Shown here: piece after piece, positions 9,085 to 21,714 of the stretch
Numbering within the stretch: position 1 is the stretch's first letter
How the letters are laid out: every line of letters begins with the position of its first letter
Source of the DNA: Apophysomyces variabilis
Lineage: Eukaryota > Mucoromycota > Mucoromycetes > Mucorales > Mucoraceae
NCBI GenBank assembly: GCA_002749535.1
Contig: MZZL01000409.1
Location: forward strand, 2,000,160 to 2,064,159
DNA: 64,000 nucleotides
Direction of reading: 5' to 3'
Notes under the pieces: generated by a model
The model's database searches: none
Told to the model about the DNA's origin: nothing
What the model saw: the letters and a program-made list of their open reading frames with translations, nothing else
Program-made: the position numbers and the translations under genes

Positions 9085-11214
9085 ATGGGTAGACGTAAAA
9101 AGTACCTTGATGATGGAGGCGATTCATCAGATGAGGAGCATGGAAGGATCAATTTCGAAATCACTGAAAACGACCTTGAGAATGAGTTTAGCGGATTCTC
9201 CGGCGTGCGGAAACGTAAACGCTTCGCCGATGAAGACAGCGAAGAAGAAGAAGAAGCTTCTAGAGGAGGTTTGGGTTCCGGATCCTTTGCCAATGCTATG
9301 GGACCCAGTTTCACGCTTGGATCTAAATCTACGATGCGTACAAATGAAAGTGTCTCGAGCAGCAGGGAAGCATCATCGACACCACTACCTTCTGCACCCG
9401 CTGCCGACTTTGCGAAATTCAACAAGTTCACAAAAGGTTTTGGTAAAAAGATGTTGGAAAAGATGGGTTGGTCTTTGGGTAAAGGTCTAGGTGCTAGTGG
9501 AGAAGGTATCATCAATCCTGTCGAGACGAAACAGCGACCTGCGCGTATGGGTATGGGCTTCAGGGGATTTGATGAACGAACGGATCAGGCCAAAGCGCGA
9601 GCAAAGGCGGAGAGAGAGGAAGAAGAGGAGGAACAAGAGCTTCCAACCAAGCGTGGTGCATGGAAGCGAGACACGACGAAGCCACGCAAGATGAAAACAG
9701 TGTATAAGACGGCAGAGCAAATTGTGGCAGACACCTTGGGTCAAGAAGTGCCGTTGTCCCAACAAAAGGTGATCGATATGCGTGGGCCAACTGTGCGGGA
9801 AGTATCGCTATCGGAAATAGAAAGGACAGAATCCCCTACATTGATGGAAACGACTACAAGGCTGCCCGAACTTCGACATAATATCCGGTTACTGGTAGAT
9901 CTTTCCCGTGCAGATTTAGAAAATCTATCTAGGGAAAAGCAAACGAGCGTGTTCCATATGAAGACTCTGACCGACGAGTTAAATGCGATTGACGAACGTC
10001 GCACAACTAATAGCGTCGAAAAGGAAAAGATTGACGAAGCGAGCGCTATTGCACAGCAACTCCAACGTATTTCGAAAGATGCTCTTGCGACTGGTGCGTA
10101 TGAGCAAGCTAATATTTCCTCGCTTTTCGGCGATGCCTTTGAAAAATTGGAGGCAGACTACCTAGAGCAGATCGAGTCGTTGGGATTAGATGCGCTGGTA
10201 GTAGCTGTTTGGGCACCCGTCATGAAACACAAGACCATGCACTGGGACGTTCTTGCAGAACCTACCTGGGGATCAAATGAAGTAAAGCGCTGGCGACGCC
10301 TGTTGCGTTGTAACGACGACAAAGAGATTCAAGAGAACGGATTGTATCATGTACATGTATCACGGAAAAACAAACAATTAGTTGCGACCCCATATGAGAT
10401 GATGATGAATACCATTTGGCTTGCCAAAGTCAGAAGCGCAATTAAGTAAGTCCTTATATATTATTTATCCAACATATACTGATAGTTTCTTTTATAAAGC
10501 AATACGTGGGATGTTCATGATCCTGATGCTGTTATACAGCTATTAGAGGCTTGGAAACCGCCCGTTCTACCTAGGTTTATTTTTGAGAATATCGTCGATC
10601 AACTTCTACTACCGAAAATATCACGCGCTGTAGCGGATTGGGATCCACGCAACGATGAGGAAATGATTCATACCTGGCTTCACCCTTGGTTACCCGTTTT
10701 GCAAGCATGGCGATTAGCAGACATCTTTACAAACGTTCGACATAAATTGGCTGTTGTGCTACGGCAGTGGCATCCGTCAGACGAATCTGCATACCATATC
10801 ATTCATCCTTGGAAGGATGTCTGGACACCTGCCCAACTCGAATCCTTCCTCATCAAAGCAATATTACCGCGATTATCGCAAGTACTACGGAACGAATTTG
10901 TGGTGAATCCGCGTGATCAACAAATAGAACCTTTAATTTGGTGCTTGGCATGGAAAGATATGTTGTCAGAGACGATCATGGGACAACTGCTAGAGAATGA
11001 ATTCTTCAAGAAGTGGTTGGAAGTTTTGTACAAATGGTTGACCCTCGAACGCAGTCGTGTCAATTATGACGAAATTCGTGAATGGTATCTTTGGTGGAAA
11101 CAGGTGCTTGATTCCTACGGATTAGGTTCGAACAAGCATGTTACTCAAAGTTTCCGAAAAGGGCTGGATATGATGTCAATGGCAGCAAGCGGGGAAACTG
11201 TAGTGAAACCTTGA
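9085..11214 (+). CDS. TFIP11: Spliceosome disassembly factor TFIP11/NTR1 (G-patch, GCFC)
   Basis: Two exons, 9085-10445 and 10500-11214 (54-nt intron, GTAAGT to AAAG), give 691 aa. The product is homologous to tuftelin-interacting protein 11 (yeast Ntr1/Spp382), which recruits and activates the DEAH helicase Prp43/DHX15 to release the intron lariat. The acidic N-terminus (GDSSDEEHG, DEDSEEEEE) is typical. A G-patch at about residues 110-160 reads FTKGFGKKMLEKMGWSLGKG and GLGASGEGIINPVE, with the expected glycines. The C-terminal half is the GCFC domain, including WLHPWLPVLQAWRLADIF and IHPWKDVW, and ends WLTLERSRVNYDEIREWY and a short tail. The start at 9085 gives MGRRKKYLDD; upstream in-frame codons are non-ATG. 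The gene is convergent with its right neighbour. Confidence 0.93.
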
Positions 11215-11472
11215 AACACAGTTCTTATAATATACACAAATGTCACATTTCCAGAGACAATCCATTTATTACAGTGAGCTAATCGGTTTATTAACATGTA
11301 GACTAACGTATGTTTGTCTACAAAGACAAAAGAAAAGCAAAAAAAAAACGTCGAGTTTTAAGAATTACAGATATATGGCTTTTGTTTTCACGATGGACAA
11401 AAGGGTAAATAAATATATAGTGTAAGGTTGATTTGATATCTACATGGAAAGGGGAGAAGCAGAATCTTTGTT

Positions 11473-13377
11473 TCATTTGCCGACCTTCTTTATCGCGTGG
11501 GAGTTGTCTAGAGCCGTAGCAGAAGATGAGGCAGTGGGTGCGGTAGTCGTCACAACTTCAACCAGTTCATTGGCGTCAGGACGGTCCACAGAAGGGTCCT
11601 CGTGGTCGTATCCGAACCCTCTCCTTGGTCTTGTGATGGATTGCCGTTCTCGTGCGACGGTGACAAACTCGGGCTGAATTTGTCGTCGCGATCGCAATTG
11701 ATCCAGATAATCTGTGTTCAAAAAGTACTCTCTCAAGATGATTTCGAGTTCTTCTACGCGGGATTCCAGTTCTTTCGAGCGCTGTTGTAAAGTCAAATGT
11801 TCCTGCATCAACTGTTCGTTCTGGTAATTAGGGCCATTACTGCCAGCCAACGTTGGTATGATGGGCGATTGATTGGATAGCAAGTATTGATCTGAGCCTT
11901 GATCGTCATCCATTTCTTTTCGATATTTGGTATCATCAAGTTCTTTGCTGGTGTCTTTGAGCTCAACATTCTGATCCTCCGTTGGTGCTGGTTTACGTGA
12001 AAACCAGGGAACTTTTGCTTTTGCAGACTTTACTGGTTTGTCAGATAGCCCATTTTCAACACGGCGATTGTTTTCCCGTGTCCTCAGTCTTCGGTTGGCG
12101 CTCCCGATAAGGACCGGCAGTTGATGAACCAAACCCCACGGTGTTAACCTTGACATACCAAAAAGGAGGATATACAACGTCGTCAAAATACCATACGCAC
12201 CACCAGCCATGGCTACAGCCTGTAATACCGTATGTAGTCGTTGCTCAGTCTAGATGACAACATCACCACATTTTAATCGAATGCTTTGTAGTTTTATACC
12301 CTCACAAGACTTACCCTGACTTCCATAGTGCCCCTGGACAACTATGTGATGGCCTATTAGATTCAAAACTCATGTTTTAATGGATGATATTACGTACCTG
12401 AACACTAAACATTCCATGGTAATCCCCTCTTGTGAGATTTTCATTGGGATGAAGTGGCCAAGTTTGTTGAGCAGACTCAATTGTCACCACATCCACATAG
12501 TTTGTCTCAAATCCTAGGATAGAGCCAGCATCTTTTGGTCTGATAGCCCTATATTTTGTGGGGGTAAAGAAAATGTTGCTGGTAGCGTTTTGATAAGACG
12601 TTGAACGATAAGTTCCTAATTCCATGTCCCGGAAAGGCCTGGCCTAATGCAATAGGTCAATAATAAAGCACGTGAAGCATAAGGATTTTGTTTTCTTCAC
12701 CTGCTGTTCGATCATATCTTTAGGATTCAGCTTCCATCTGTTAAAAGAGGGCGAGTACAGCTGAAGAGCGATGGCTGGAACAGATAGGGATGCTTTGGTT
12801 GCATTTTCAATACTATCAATCCGCCAATAGATATCAATACGCTTAATGAGGTCAGTATTGGCGGGGTATTTTGATTCCACGCCGTAATTGATCGAGCCGT
12901 TCGCTTCAAACAAGTTACACCATTGCGTGTCCCAAGGTTCGTGTGCACCCAACCGTATTTTGTCGTAACAGTTGGGGATCGTAGATATCGACCAATTAAC
13001 ATACATCAAATCGCAACGTACAATTGTCATAGGTGAAGCCTGGACGCACATTTCGATATCGGGTGCTGGGTAGGAAGCTGGAATATTCTCGGTAGACAGA
13101 CGGAGAAGAGGTTTGTCAAAATAAACCTATTTTGTTATTTATGTGTTATGCTTGTTAGCTTTACGTTTTCACCACAAAAAGTTCTTAGGATATACCTGGC
13201 TAATAAGATAACCACAGTACGCAAGGAACAGCAGCGCCATAACGACGGCGGTTGCTGCACGGCCTAGCACCAGTGGTTTTGGTTCCAGTGGCTGAACAAG
13301 TGGGTTAGGCTATTAACCTTTGCAATAGGAGCGCTCCTCCTCACCCTTCGATAACAGGCTTCACGCAGAAAATGCAT
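11473..13377 (-). CDS. Two-TM ectodomain protein with cytosolic coiled coil, unknown
   Basis: At least five exons. The proposed start at 13377 reads MHFLREACYRRP, joined by a 41-nt intron to PLEPKPLVLGRAATAVV. A first membrane segment follows (AVVMALLFLAYCGYLIS). A predicted extracytosolic domain of roughly 250 residues then contains several cysteines (MCVQASP, RCDLMYVNWSI, NCYDKI, WCNLFEANGS) and N-glycosylation sequons (NWS, NGS, NAT, NLT). After FSVQ and VVQGHYGSQ comes a second membrane segment (AYGILTTLYILLFGMSRL). The C-terminal tail is about 200 aa, basic then acidic, with a coiled coil (LQQRSKELESRVEELEIILRE). I do not recognise the family; it looks like a fungal cell-surface or endomembrane sensor-like protein. 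Exon borders around 12210-12380 and 13130-13200 are by eye. Confidence 0.6.
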
Positions 13378-15072
13378 TAAAATTGTGGAAGAAGCAGAAT
13401 CTTGGACAGAAATAAATGCGAAAGAGGAAGGAACTCTCAGGGGCATGAAGGCTTACAAATATACAGACTTGAAAGAAGAGCGGCTTAGCACAATGATGGC
13501 TTTTCAGTGTAACCATCCCTTCTGCATCTGTAAAAGAATCGATTATTTTTACAAGTACTTCAGATTCATAGCGCGAAGAACATATCGCTTATTAGTAAAA
13601 TTGTTACGATCGATCGGAAAGTATACAATAGCACGATCCACTAGAGAAGAACAAGTCTTTGTTATTGCAACCTGGGTACTATGAACGATAGTCAACGCGG
13701 GAAAGTCATGAACTTTATTCTTGATTTGGTTACTGGGTAAGAGATCTTTCGCAGCGCATCTGGAAGTCCGCCATCTGTGGCACTGGATTGGATCGACAGA
13801 AATTGGATTTCCGTGGAAGCTTACAACTTTCCAGATCGGGTGTTGCGGTCCGATCAGGCTTAGCGACTAAATGTAGAAGCACCGTGACACTAAAATGAAC
13901 TCAACAGCATCTTAGCTGTGCAAAATGTGACCAACAAAACACAATAGGTGCTCACAACAATTGACTTTTCTCGTTCTTTCAATCTGCATGTGGCATTCCT
14001 CTTCCTATTGATTTCCTTCGTAAAAATGCGCCTTGAGTAAATTGCTGTTACAATATAAATATTTTTGTTTCTCAATACTATATTCTAGCATGACTTTCTA
14101 TACATTGCTGCAGTTTATCAATCTTGACGATATTTACCTCTGATAGCAGCAGACTCCTTAACGGGAAAGCATGTGGCAGTTTGGTTTCCTGCGTTTCTCG
14201 AAAGATGCTGGGTTTGTGCGAGGTTTCGACGCAACTGATCGGTGAGTCCAACCTAAAAGCTTAATCGAGTCTCATTTCTAGTAGTGCAAGTAATATTACA
14301 ATAAGCAATAAGCTTTCATGCTGCTAACATTGTCTTGTCCAAATGGGTAACTTCTATATGACTGTCGGAGAAATTTCTATTGGCAAACCAGACTTACCAG
14401 GCTGCCCAAACGTAGTACTGAACGATAGAAGAGTCCCAGGTTTTTATTTTTGGACATGGGACAGGGTACCCTTCTTCCGTTTTCTCATCTAGGTTTTGCC
14501 TAACATCAAGTATTCTTATCCTTTTAAAAGAGTGTGTTAGCCAGACAGGCTAAGTACGACCTTGGTTTCTAAGTTCGGTTATTCTTATGTGCCACAGCAT
14601 CACCGGCGCAGTTTATCCGTTGTACCTTGTTGCGCTTCATGCTTTCTTTTCATCTTTTACAGCCTCCTAAAAGATATATCGAGATATAAGCTTACTCTTT
14701 CTGTAGCGTGCTGAACTTGTCCGAACTGCTTATAACCTGTATGATTTCTTAATACTGTTGAAAGCACCTTCAACCCATTCATTCATTCTCTTTTTAATAG
14801 CCTCTTGGTCATTGGCGAGCTTGAAATTGAATTACAGCTCAATACGAGTTTTGAAGGAATGCTAGATACTAAACAAACTGGGGACGCTAGCAAATAATTA
14901 TGTTGCTCAAACGTACTATGATAGCAATTCAGAATAAATTCAGAGCACCTTTGCTAACCGCAGGGTGACAAGACAAAGAATGTTCCTTATAAATATGCAT
15001 GTTTATAAATTGAATCGCTGTTTGCGTAGGGAAGTTTTTCTGTACATTGCGTTATCATCTACACACGTTCAA
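13378..15072. other. 1.7-kb intergenic region, no gene recognised
   Basis: Lies between the start of the ectodomain gene and the 3' end of SPT16. Reading frames are short and lack splice-consistent continuation. No tRNA or 5S-like structure could be folded convincingly (a patch at 14550-14640 was considered and rejected). Confidence 0.4.
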
Positions 15073-18000
15073 TTAACGCCTCATCTTTTTTTTACTGTTG
15101 CCTCCATCTTCATCGCCGTTTCGCTTCAGTTTACGCTCATCAGCTGCGCAGAAAGTAAGTTACTATAAAACTAGGCTTCTTTATATACTTACATCTTCGT
15201 GCCTTCTCTTCTAACTCATCCCAGTCTATTCGAAACAGTTATTATATCATATTGCTATCGAATAAACAAACCTTCGCCAGAATCGGATAATTCTTCTTCT
15301 TCCTCTTCTTCTTCAGACGCGTCGGATTCTCCAAAATCACTTTCATCGCTGGAGCTCTCTTCCAGGTCTTCATCACTAATTTCAAACTCACTTGCAGACT
15401 CAGATTCCGCATCGGATCCTTCGTCCTATTGAAACGGTTACATTGGTTACGAGCTATGCAATCAATATCAAGATACGTGCATCGCCGCCACCTCCAAGGA
15501 AAGTCCATCCTCCCTCTTTGTAAAATTCTGCAGGATCTTCATTGACCGTCTTCATGATCATACCCCAGTTAAGATTAACAGGTCCTTCGGTGAATGCAAC
15601 CTCTACAGAGCTATAGTACAATGTTAATCAAAGAAATAACTAATCTACTTTTCCGCTTACTCCAGCCAGTCTTTGACGTTGTCTAATTGGGCCATCGGAA
15701 TTGTGTTGATATGGATTGGTGCACGGTGGAAATCTTTAAAAACGAATACCATATCGAAGTTCTTCAGACCAAACTGGACACGCTCTAAATGAGCAATTTC
15801 GATATCGCTCAAAGTAATAACGAGCGGTGGGGGATCAGAGAGGTGAACAAGACAATCGGTAGTTGGCTGCAGTAATACATTCGCTCTAAATGGCACGCCT
15901 TGGAAACCAAGTTCTCTGAATGGAATATCCACTTCAATGCGACCATCGCTCTGGAATACATGTCAATATCGCTCTTTTATATAGAATACAACATACCGCT
16001 TCTGCCACCTTCTCGGCAAATGATTTAAACTCACGATTGAGATTAGTGCGTCGTCTTCGTTCCTCTTGTTCCGATTCTAATTCATCTTCATCTCCATACA
16101 TATGTCTTCTACGTTTGTTGCCAGTCTCATCGAATTGTATATCCGATGCTTCGCGGAAAAATTGTATATCCTATTCAAGAAAGTTACAAAGCTGGTAACC
16201 CAATACGATGGCTACCTTTGTCTTCTTTTTGCCAATTAAAATTGGGTTCTTGAAATGTATGTGAATAAGGACCAACAACTCGTTATCACACGGTTGGAAG
16301 AACAAGTGTTTAACGTTGCTGAATAGGATATCTACAGAGAGTTTGTTACGTTCTAAGCAAAAGCACAGTGGTCTCAACTTACTGAACGAATTATCCGCCC
16401 GGATGGATTGATATCGCAAACCATTTGTATGTATTTCAAGCTCGCCAGGTAAACGCTTGGAATCGACTTGCGGCCTGACATAAACATCCGGTAATCGATG
16501 AGGACGTCTGCCCTTGATCTGGATCAAGTTGTCTTGCTCTACAACATCGGCCATCTCCTTCCGTTCAGCCTCTTTCTTCGCCGCCTCTTTTTTCAAGTCT
16601 GTAATGCTGCGGAATATTTCGGCCATACGTTGAGTATTCGCGCTTCTGAATGTCAATGCTCGTACAAAGGTAGCGTTCGTATCGTCAAATGGCTATTTCC
16701 AATGTCAGAAGCCGAGAGTACTAATTGAAGTACCTACCATATCCTCTTTCTTTCCACCAGCCTGTCCAGGTGTCAAGAAATTGAGACGGAGCATCACAAA
16801 GTCACCTTCATCGCTTTTGCTAGCATTCTTCAAAGTGGAAATATGGAATGGTACCGCCATACCATAGATAGGAAGGATAATAGATTCGTTTCGTTTATCG
16901 ACAATGATCTGAAAGCAGCAATCACATTAATCTACGCACATTAGGAGATTAGGCTACTTTACCCTTTGCTCACGGACTTCACGGGGTAATTTCGCTTCCG
17001 ATCGATAACTTTCAAATTTCTTGAACACCACCTTATTATCATCTCCTCCATTTTCTGCTCCTTCAGAGAATTTGGCAAGACCTTCAGCAAGTTTCTGCGC
17101 AAAAAGCTGCTTTTGATGCTCTTTCCTTTTTTGCTCGCGTGATTCTTCATCCTGCTCCTCGCTTCTGAATTTGCTTCGCAAAATAGCTGTCTTCGACTCC
17201 TTTTCCTTTTTAGGTGCTTTTGCGGTCTCGCCAGTTGAGGCTGCATCAGCCTCATTGTCGAAGAAATAAGACACCTCGTTCCATTTAGATCCGCACTCAG
17301 TTAATAATACAGGTGCATCATCTGTCACTCGTACAGTATCGACAAGAAGTAGCGAATAAATCTTGCTGCGTTCGTCAGTAGGCTTGGGGGTTTCCAGGTC
17401 GGCAAAACCCAACGAAAGATTGAGGACCATACCGTTCTTCAAATCGCGGGTGTTCTTTCCTGTCAACAGATAGTTTGCTTCACGGAATTCAATACCCATT
17501 CCAAAGCCAATGCTCTTCGTGAAATGCTTTTCCAGATCTGGTCGCTTGGCCCGAATGTAGCTCAATGCCTTTTGATAGACATCTTTTATCTTCACACCAT
17601 CACGGATCGTATCCAAAACGCGGTGTTGTAAGTCTACCAAGAATTCGTAGTTTTTCTGTTGGGTTTTGCTCGGATCGATCAAGAACGTTCTTCCGATGTT
17701 GGAACAATAATATTTGTAACGCACTCCCATAGAACAGAGAATCACACCAGGATGAAGTTTGTTAGAGTTTGATACGGCCGATGGTCGCAAGTCGTATTCA
17801 CCGCCGCTCTGGATAATTGGACTATAACACCATTCCACATCGTCAATGTTGTCCACCTACCGACTGTCAGTCGGCATGTTCATAGCATAGTCACTGTCAC
17901 TCACCTCTGGTGGCATGCGGATCCTTTTCGCCATCTTCGGGTCTTCCAACACATTCTCAGCCTGTTCCGATAACGTATCGTGCTTAACAGGTTTCTCTTG

Positions 18001-18967
18001 GTCGACAATACCCTCCATTTCAGTCATGAAGTAATACTTCATCATGTTTGAGCTTAGTTTTGCAGCGATACGCATTTTTCGCTATAAACTCGATAAGCAA
18101 CCGTGATAAATCATATCGCATAACATACCACTTCTTCTTCGTCTTTAACGGCCAAGCAAGCAGATATGGCGGGAGCAATATCAATGGTTTCGAAGCTCTT
18201 GCCGGAAGAGCTAAGCGCTTGCTTCCATTCTTCTATATTCTTTCCTTCAAAAGTATCCTTGGTAATCATACCAACGCGTTTCTGCGGGCAAGAATATTAG
18301 ATAAGACGTACACACAGAATAAGTGTGCCTACCCCATTCAGTTCATCCAATAACGGCATGTACAGCGGGATATTCTCCTCAACGCCTTTGTTGCGTTTAA
18401 TGATATCAACCGGTACTTGCTTTTCACCCTTCTTGAGAGCTTCGAGATATTCACCTGTGATTGTGTTATTGAGGATGTCCCTACATTGTCAAAAAGAGTG
18501 CCTAACCTTTTCTTGAACTGCACACGAATGTTACTTTATCCTGCGTGAGAAGCATCAATGTTTGATGAAGTGGAAATCCCAAAAGATATGTCTACAGCAT
18601 GGCAAATACTTGTTAAAGCTAATGATAATCAAGACCGATGTCATTCCATACCATGGTCGTAACGGATTTACGGTAGGGATTCTCATCGTCGTCATCTCCA
18701 ATCAACAGAAGAATGGCATCGACATTATGAAATAATTCGGCATTCGAAGCGCTCTAAAAGACAATCGAGGGATTAGTCTGCCTGCCCAAGCTTAACTGAA
18801 ACTGATAATTTGCGGGTAAAGTTCAAGATCTCGCTTAATCTCGAGAGAGCTGAAGCAAAATCAAAGTATAAAGATAACAATAAGGGTAATTAAGGTACCT
18901 TCCACTGAGAGATCAAGAATCTTGCTCTCCTATGGAATCGTTTTGCGTCGATCTGTACAGTGGCCAT
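15073..18967 (-). CDS. SPT16: FACT histone chaperone large subunit SPT16
   Basis: Multi-exon gene of about 1000 residues. The start at 18967 reads [20 protein letters not shown], matching the family N-terminus. The aminopeptidase-like N-terminal domain includes [60 protein letters not shown] and [17 protein letters not shown] charged linker is followed by the middle domain ([35 protein letters not shown]) with dimerisation and tandem PH-like modules. An acidic Glu/Asp/Ser tail (about 15270-15420) leads through two short introns to [11 protein letters not shown] and a basic end KKKMRR. SPT16 pairs with POB3 to disassemble and reassemble nucleosomes during transcription and replication. The last exon (15073 to about 15136) was recovered from splice sites; reading on without splicing would give an earlier, false stop. 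Confidence 0.95.
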
Positions 18968-20570
18968 TGCTATGCAAAAACGCAGCTCTACCAGAAAGCG
19001 CACGCGCGCCAGAAATCAAAAAAAAAAAGAGGTGCGATTCGCCTTCGCCCATTGGCTATTGACGTCAACAACTTGGGCCGGCGACGGCTCGCTAAGTACC
19101 GGACCCTAAGTGACCGCTGCTACCCAAGTGGCGCAGATGGAGGCCAGCAACAATCACTGCGTTCTTCTGCATAATGTGAGAGTATAGTTGCAAATATACT
19201 TATCGTCGCCTTATGCGTTCGGGCAGGATTCCAATGTCCATATTGGCAAAGTTTCCTGCTATAGAACGAAGATGGATTGGCAATCATACATTAAAGGAAT
19301 CTCATCACAACGCTCCTATTACCGTTGCTGCAATACAGCTTTTTGGAGCAATTATAAAGGCACAACCACATGTTGTGCTGATGGCTAAGCTTAACAGCTT
19401 TGGGTCAATGTTCAGCATACAGTCCACATTCATTAGGAGAACTTGAAAAGAGTTAAATCCGTTTGCTTTATTGATCACTTGTCATATACCCCAATCTAAT
19501 CCGAGGAGCATGACCAGTATTATGCTATTCCTTGCAACGTATACAGCATTTTAGCCTTCAGTCGGTATGCGCGTGGTTTTTGTTTGCAGAGTGCTTTATC
19601 TTCTTTCCTCTGTTAATCCAGGTCTATTCCTGTTACAGCTTCCCTACTGTTTATTGAATTCCATATTACGCTACTCTGAAATAAATATTGTGTCCATGAA
19701 AAGTTATCCTACTCGCTTGCGGAAAGTACTCTAGAAGTGACCCAAATTAACTTGTAAGATACTGTATTTTCTTCAGGCTACAGCGTATCTACAAGAGTGT
19801 CCAAGGCGCATACTGGGAAGTGCTGAGCATTTCTATTTTCGTGGACCTGCTGGTGGAACCAACAAACCATGTGCATAGAGATGTTGATGCGCGGTTATAG
19901 TGACCGGTTCCACAAGGATCTTTTTCACTGTCCGTGACACCTTTTGATTCAAGACACTCTTTGCCAGTTCTTTTTCACCAGATGAGATTATTTGGTTTTT
20001 TTGCAGCCGTTAATTATTGGTAACTGTTATATTATCAATTTTTGATTTTGTCGGTATCTCTTGTATAAGAACATTATCAAATGAAGCTATTTCCATTTTA
20101 GACATTTCAGGCAAATTGCATGGAATGACCGGGAATACAAAACAATCCACTATTCTTTTTTCGGCTTACAAGATCATGCGCCATAAAACAAAGTTTGCTT
20201 GGTTAAAGCGTATCGTTCGAGCAAATGCTTGAATCTGACAGTGAAAATAAGCCCACTATGCTGCGAATGCAGAGTGTAGATTAGCCGTGGCTAAACTTGG
20301 GTATGGCTAACTCGGGTTTGGTTCATGGCCCTTATGAACAGTCCGAGGTTTTCTCAAATAAAAGACTAGAGCGCGCCCTAATAAACGTTTAACTACGCGA
20401 TCATCGGTCAGTAACACAACAGAAAAGATCCTTTCTTGTGTACTTATGGAATATGACCGGAGAGAAACAGGATGGGTCTATTTAAGCAAGTATTTCTTAA
20501 TTGAGCCTTTGCGTGGTATTCCAGTACTACCTAAGCATCAAGCCATTCCCACCTCATGGGAACCGACTAG
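18968..20570. other. Divergent intergenic region
   Basis: 1.6 kb separating SPT16 (left, minus) from the secreted peptide gene (right, plus). Apart from the CCAAT/CRE pair near SPT16 and the TATA box at the right end, nothing was recognised. Confidence 0.4.
19051..19067. promoter_or_regulatory. CCAAT box and palindromic TGACGTCA site upstream of SPT16
   Basis: Reading towards SPT16, an inverted CCAAT (ATTGG, 19051-19055) is followed at 19060-19067 by the perfect CRE/ATF palindrome TGACGTCA, about 95 bp upstream of the SPT16 start codon. These are known binding sites for NF-Y (HAP) and bZIP factors; use here is inferred. Confidence 0.45.
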
Positions 20571-20573
20571 CAA

Positions 20574-20580
20574 TATATAA
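20574..20580 (+). promoter_or_regulatory. TATA box of the secreted peptide gene
   Basis: TATATAA, 44 bp before the ATG at 20624. The short distance implies a very short 5' leader. TATA-driven genes are typically regulated and strongly inducible. Confidence 0.5.
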
Positions 20581-20623
20581 ACATAATGACATTGCCTCAT
20601 ACAAACTTCATACAAGAAACACC

Positions 20624-20833
20624 ATGAAATTCACTGCTATCCTCTTCTTTACGGCATTGATCGCATCCGCTGTTGCAGGTCCCGCCCTTCCTGATAAAGG
20701 TATTTACAGCGCCAAACTTGTATCTCATTCTGATCCATCTACTACAGACGAAGCCCCAGAAGCCCATGCTCTCTTCCGCTGCTGCTATAGCAATAGCAAC
20801 GATTGCGGACCCGACAGTTACAGATATTGCTAA
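20624..20833 (+). CDS. Small secreted cysteine-rich protein (69 aa)
   Basis: Single exon. A clear signal peptide (MKFTAILFFTALIASAVAG, cleavage expected near the Ala-Gly) precedes a propeptide-like acidic stretch. The C-terminal motif is RCCYSNSNDCGPDSYRYC, with four Cys arranged CC-x6-C-x7-C. This fits two disulfides in a compact peptide of about 20 residues. A dibasic protease site is not obvious, but an Arg precedes the CC pair. It has a TATA box at 20574 and a polyadenylation signal AATAAA at 20980-20985. Such small secreted cysteine-rich peptides in fungi include effectors, antimicrobials and surface peptides; nothing here decides between them, and no known family was recognised. The gene stands alone between large intergenic regions. 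Confidence 0.7.
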   Translation: MKFTAILFFTALIASAVAGPALPDKGIYSAKLVSHSDPSTTDEAPEAHALFRCCYSNSNDCGPDSYRYC

Positions 20834-20979
20834 ATTAACGATCCACGAATCTTCAGCCAATCTATGATGCAGCTTAGTGAAGCCTTTGTTACTGCTGCAA
20901 ACGATGATGTTGTGCACTTAATAACAAGTAACACTTATTTGTTACAGAGCTGTCAAGTTGGCATATCTCCATAGGAAAT

Positions 20980-20985
20980 AATAAA
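20980..20985 (+). terminator. Polyadenylation signal AATAAA
   Basis: Canonical hexamer about 147 bp after the stop codon of the secreted peptide gene. Confidence 0.4.
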
Positions 20986-21714
20986 AGTGTTCTCAACTTC
21001 ATTAAAAACAAAGGATATACTTGGTGTCCGAACTTTTGCCAGGCCGTTAACGTTTATTATGACCTCTTTTTGCTTTTACAACACTTTAGCATCTGTAAGC
21101 TACTGACAACAAGCTGCTCCGCAACTTCAACATTTAGCTGCTGCCAGTCTGCTGATAATACAGTTTTCAGACATTTGCAAGCCACCTCTTTCGAAGGCAA
21201 AATAGCATGGCATAGAGAAATCGTGCTTAAGCTAATTTCTCGTTACGGCCTTGGTCAATTTGACGCCACGTTAACTTTCAAACGCTTGGAAAGTGCTCGA
21301 GAATCGAGAGCAAAGACGCATAAGCTTAATGTATGGATACAGTACGTACAGTATGTCCCAAGAAATGATTTCGCAACCTATAAAAATCAAAAGCTGCAGT
21401 CCATTGCAATGAAATATCGCAACGAATGAGACTTTAATGCGGTTCTTTTTCGGCTTTGTTAGCGTCAAGCTCATTTTTCAAAATGCGCCAAGTGAATTTG
21501 CGAGACGCGACTTTAAAATATGGATATATGTTACTGTGCCTTATAAGATCAGATGTATATACAATAGTGTTCTTCATATGCTAGAAATAGAGACTCCTCT
21601 GCGATGCTATACGACTTCTTCTATACTTCTTATTTTTATTTATTTGTTTTATAATATGGTAAAAGTGGTAAAATAGAAAATTATATACGCAGTTAATCCG
21701 GCAACTGCTTAAAA
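20986..21714. other. Intergenic, no gene seen
   Basis: Convergent 3' spacer between the secreted peptide and the P5 ATPase. The open frame 21070-21429 has no recognisable protein features. Confidence 0.4.

Noticed and set aside
13385..13684. 99-codon open frame on plus
   Set aside because: Begins at the 5' end of the ectodomain gene on the other strand. No family match or splice support.
14540..14640. 5S rRNA-like patch (TAAGTACGACC, TAAGTTCGG)
   Set aside because: Does not match the conserved 5S internal control region and does not fold into the 5S form.
15199..15432. Ser-rich open frame on plus
   Set aside because: Antisense shadow of the SPT16 acidic tail; Ser codons arise from the complement of Glu/Asp codons.
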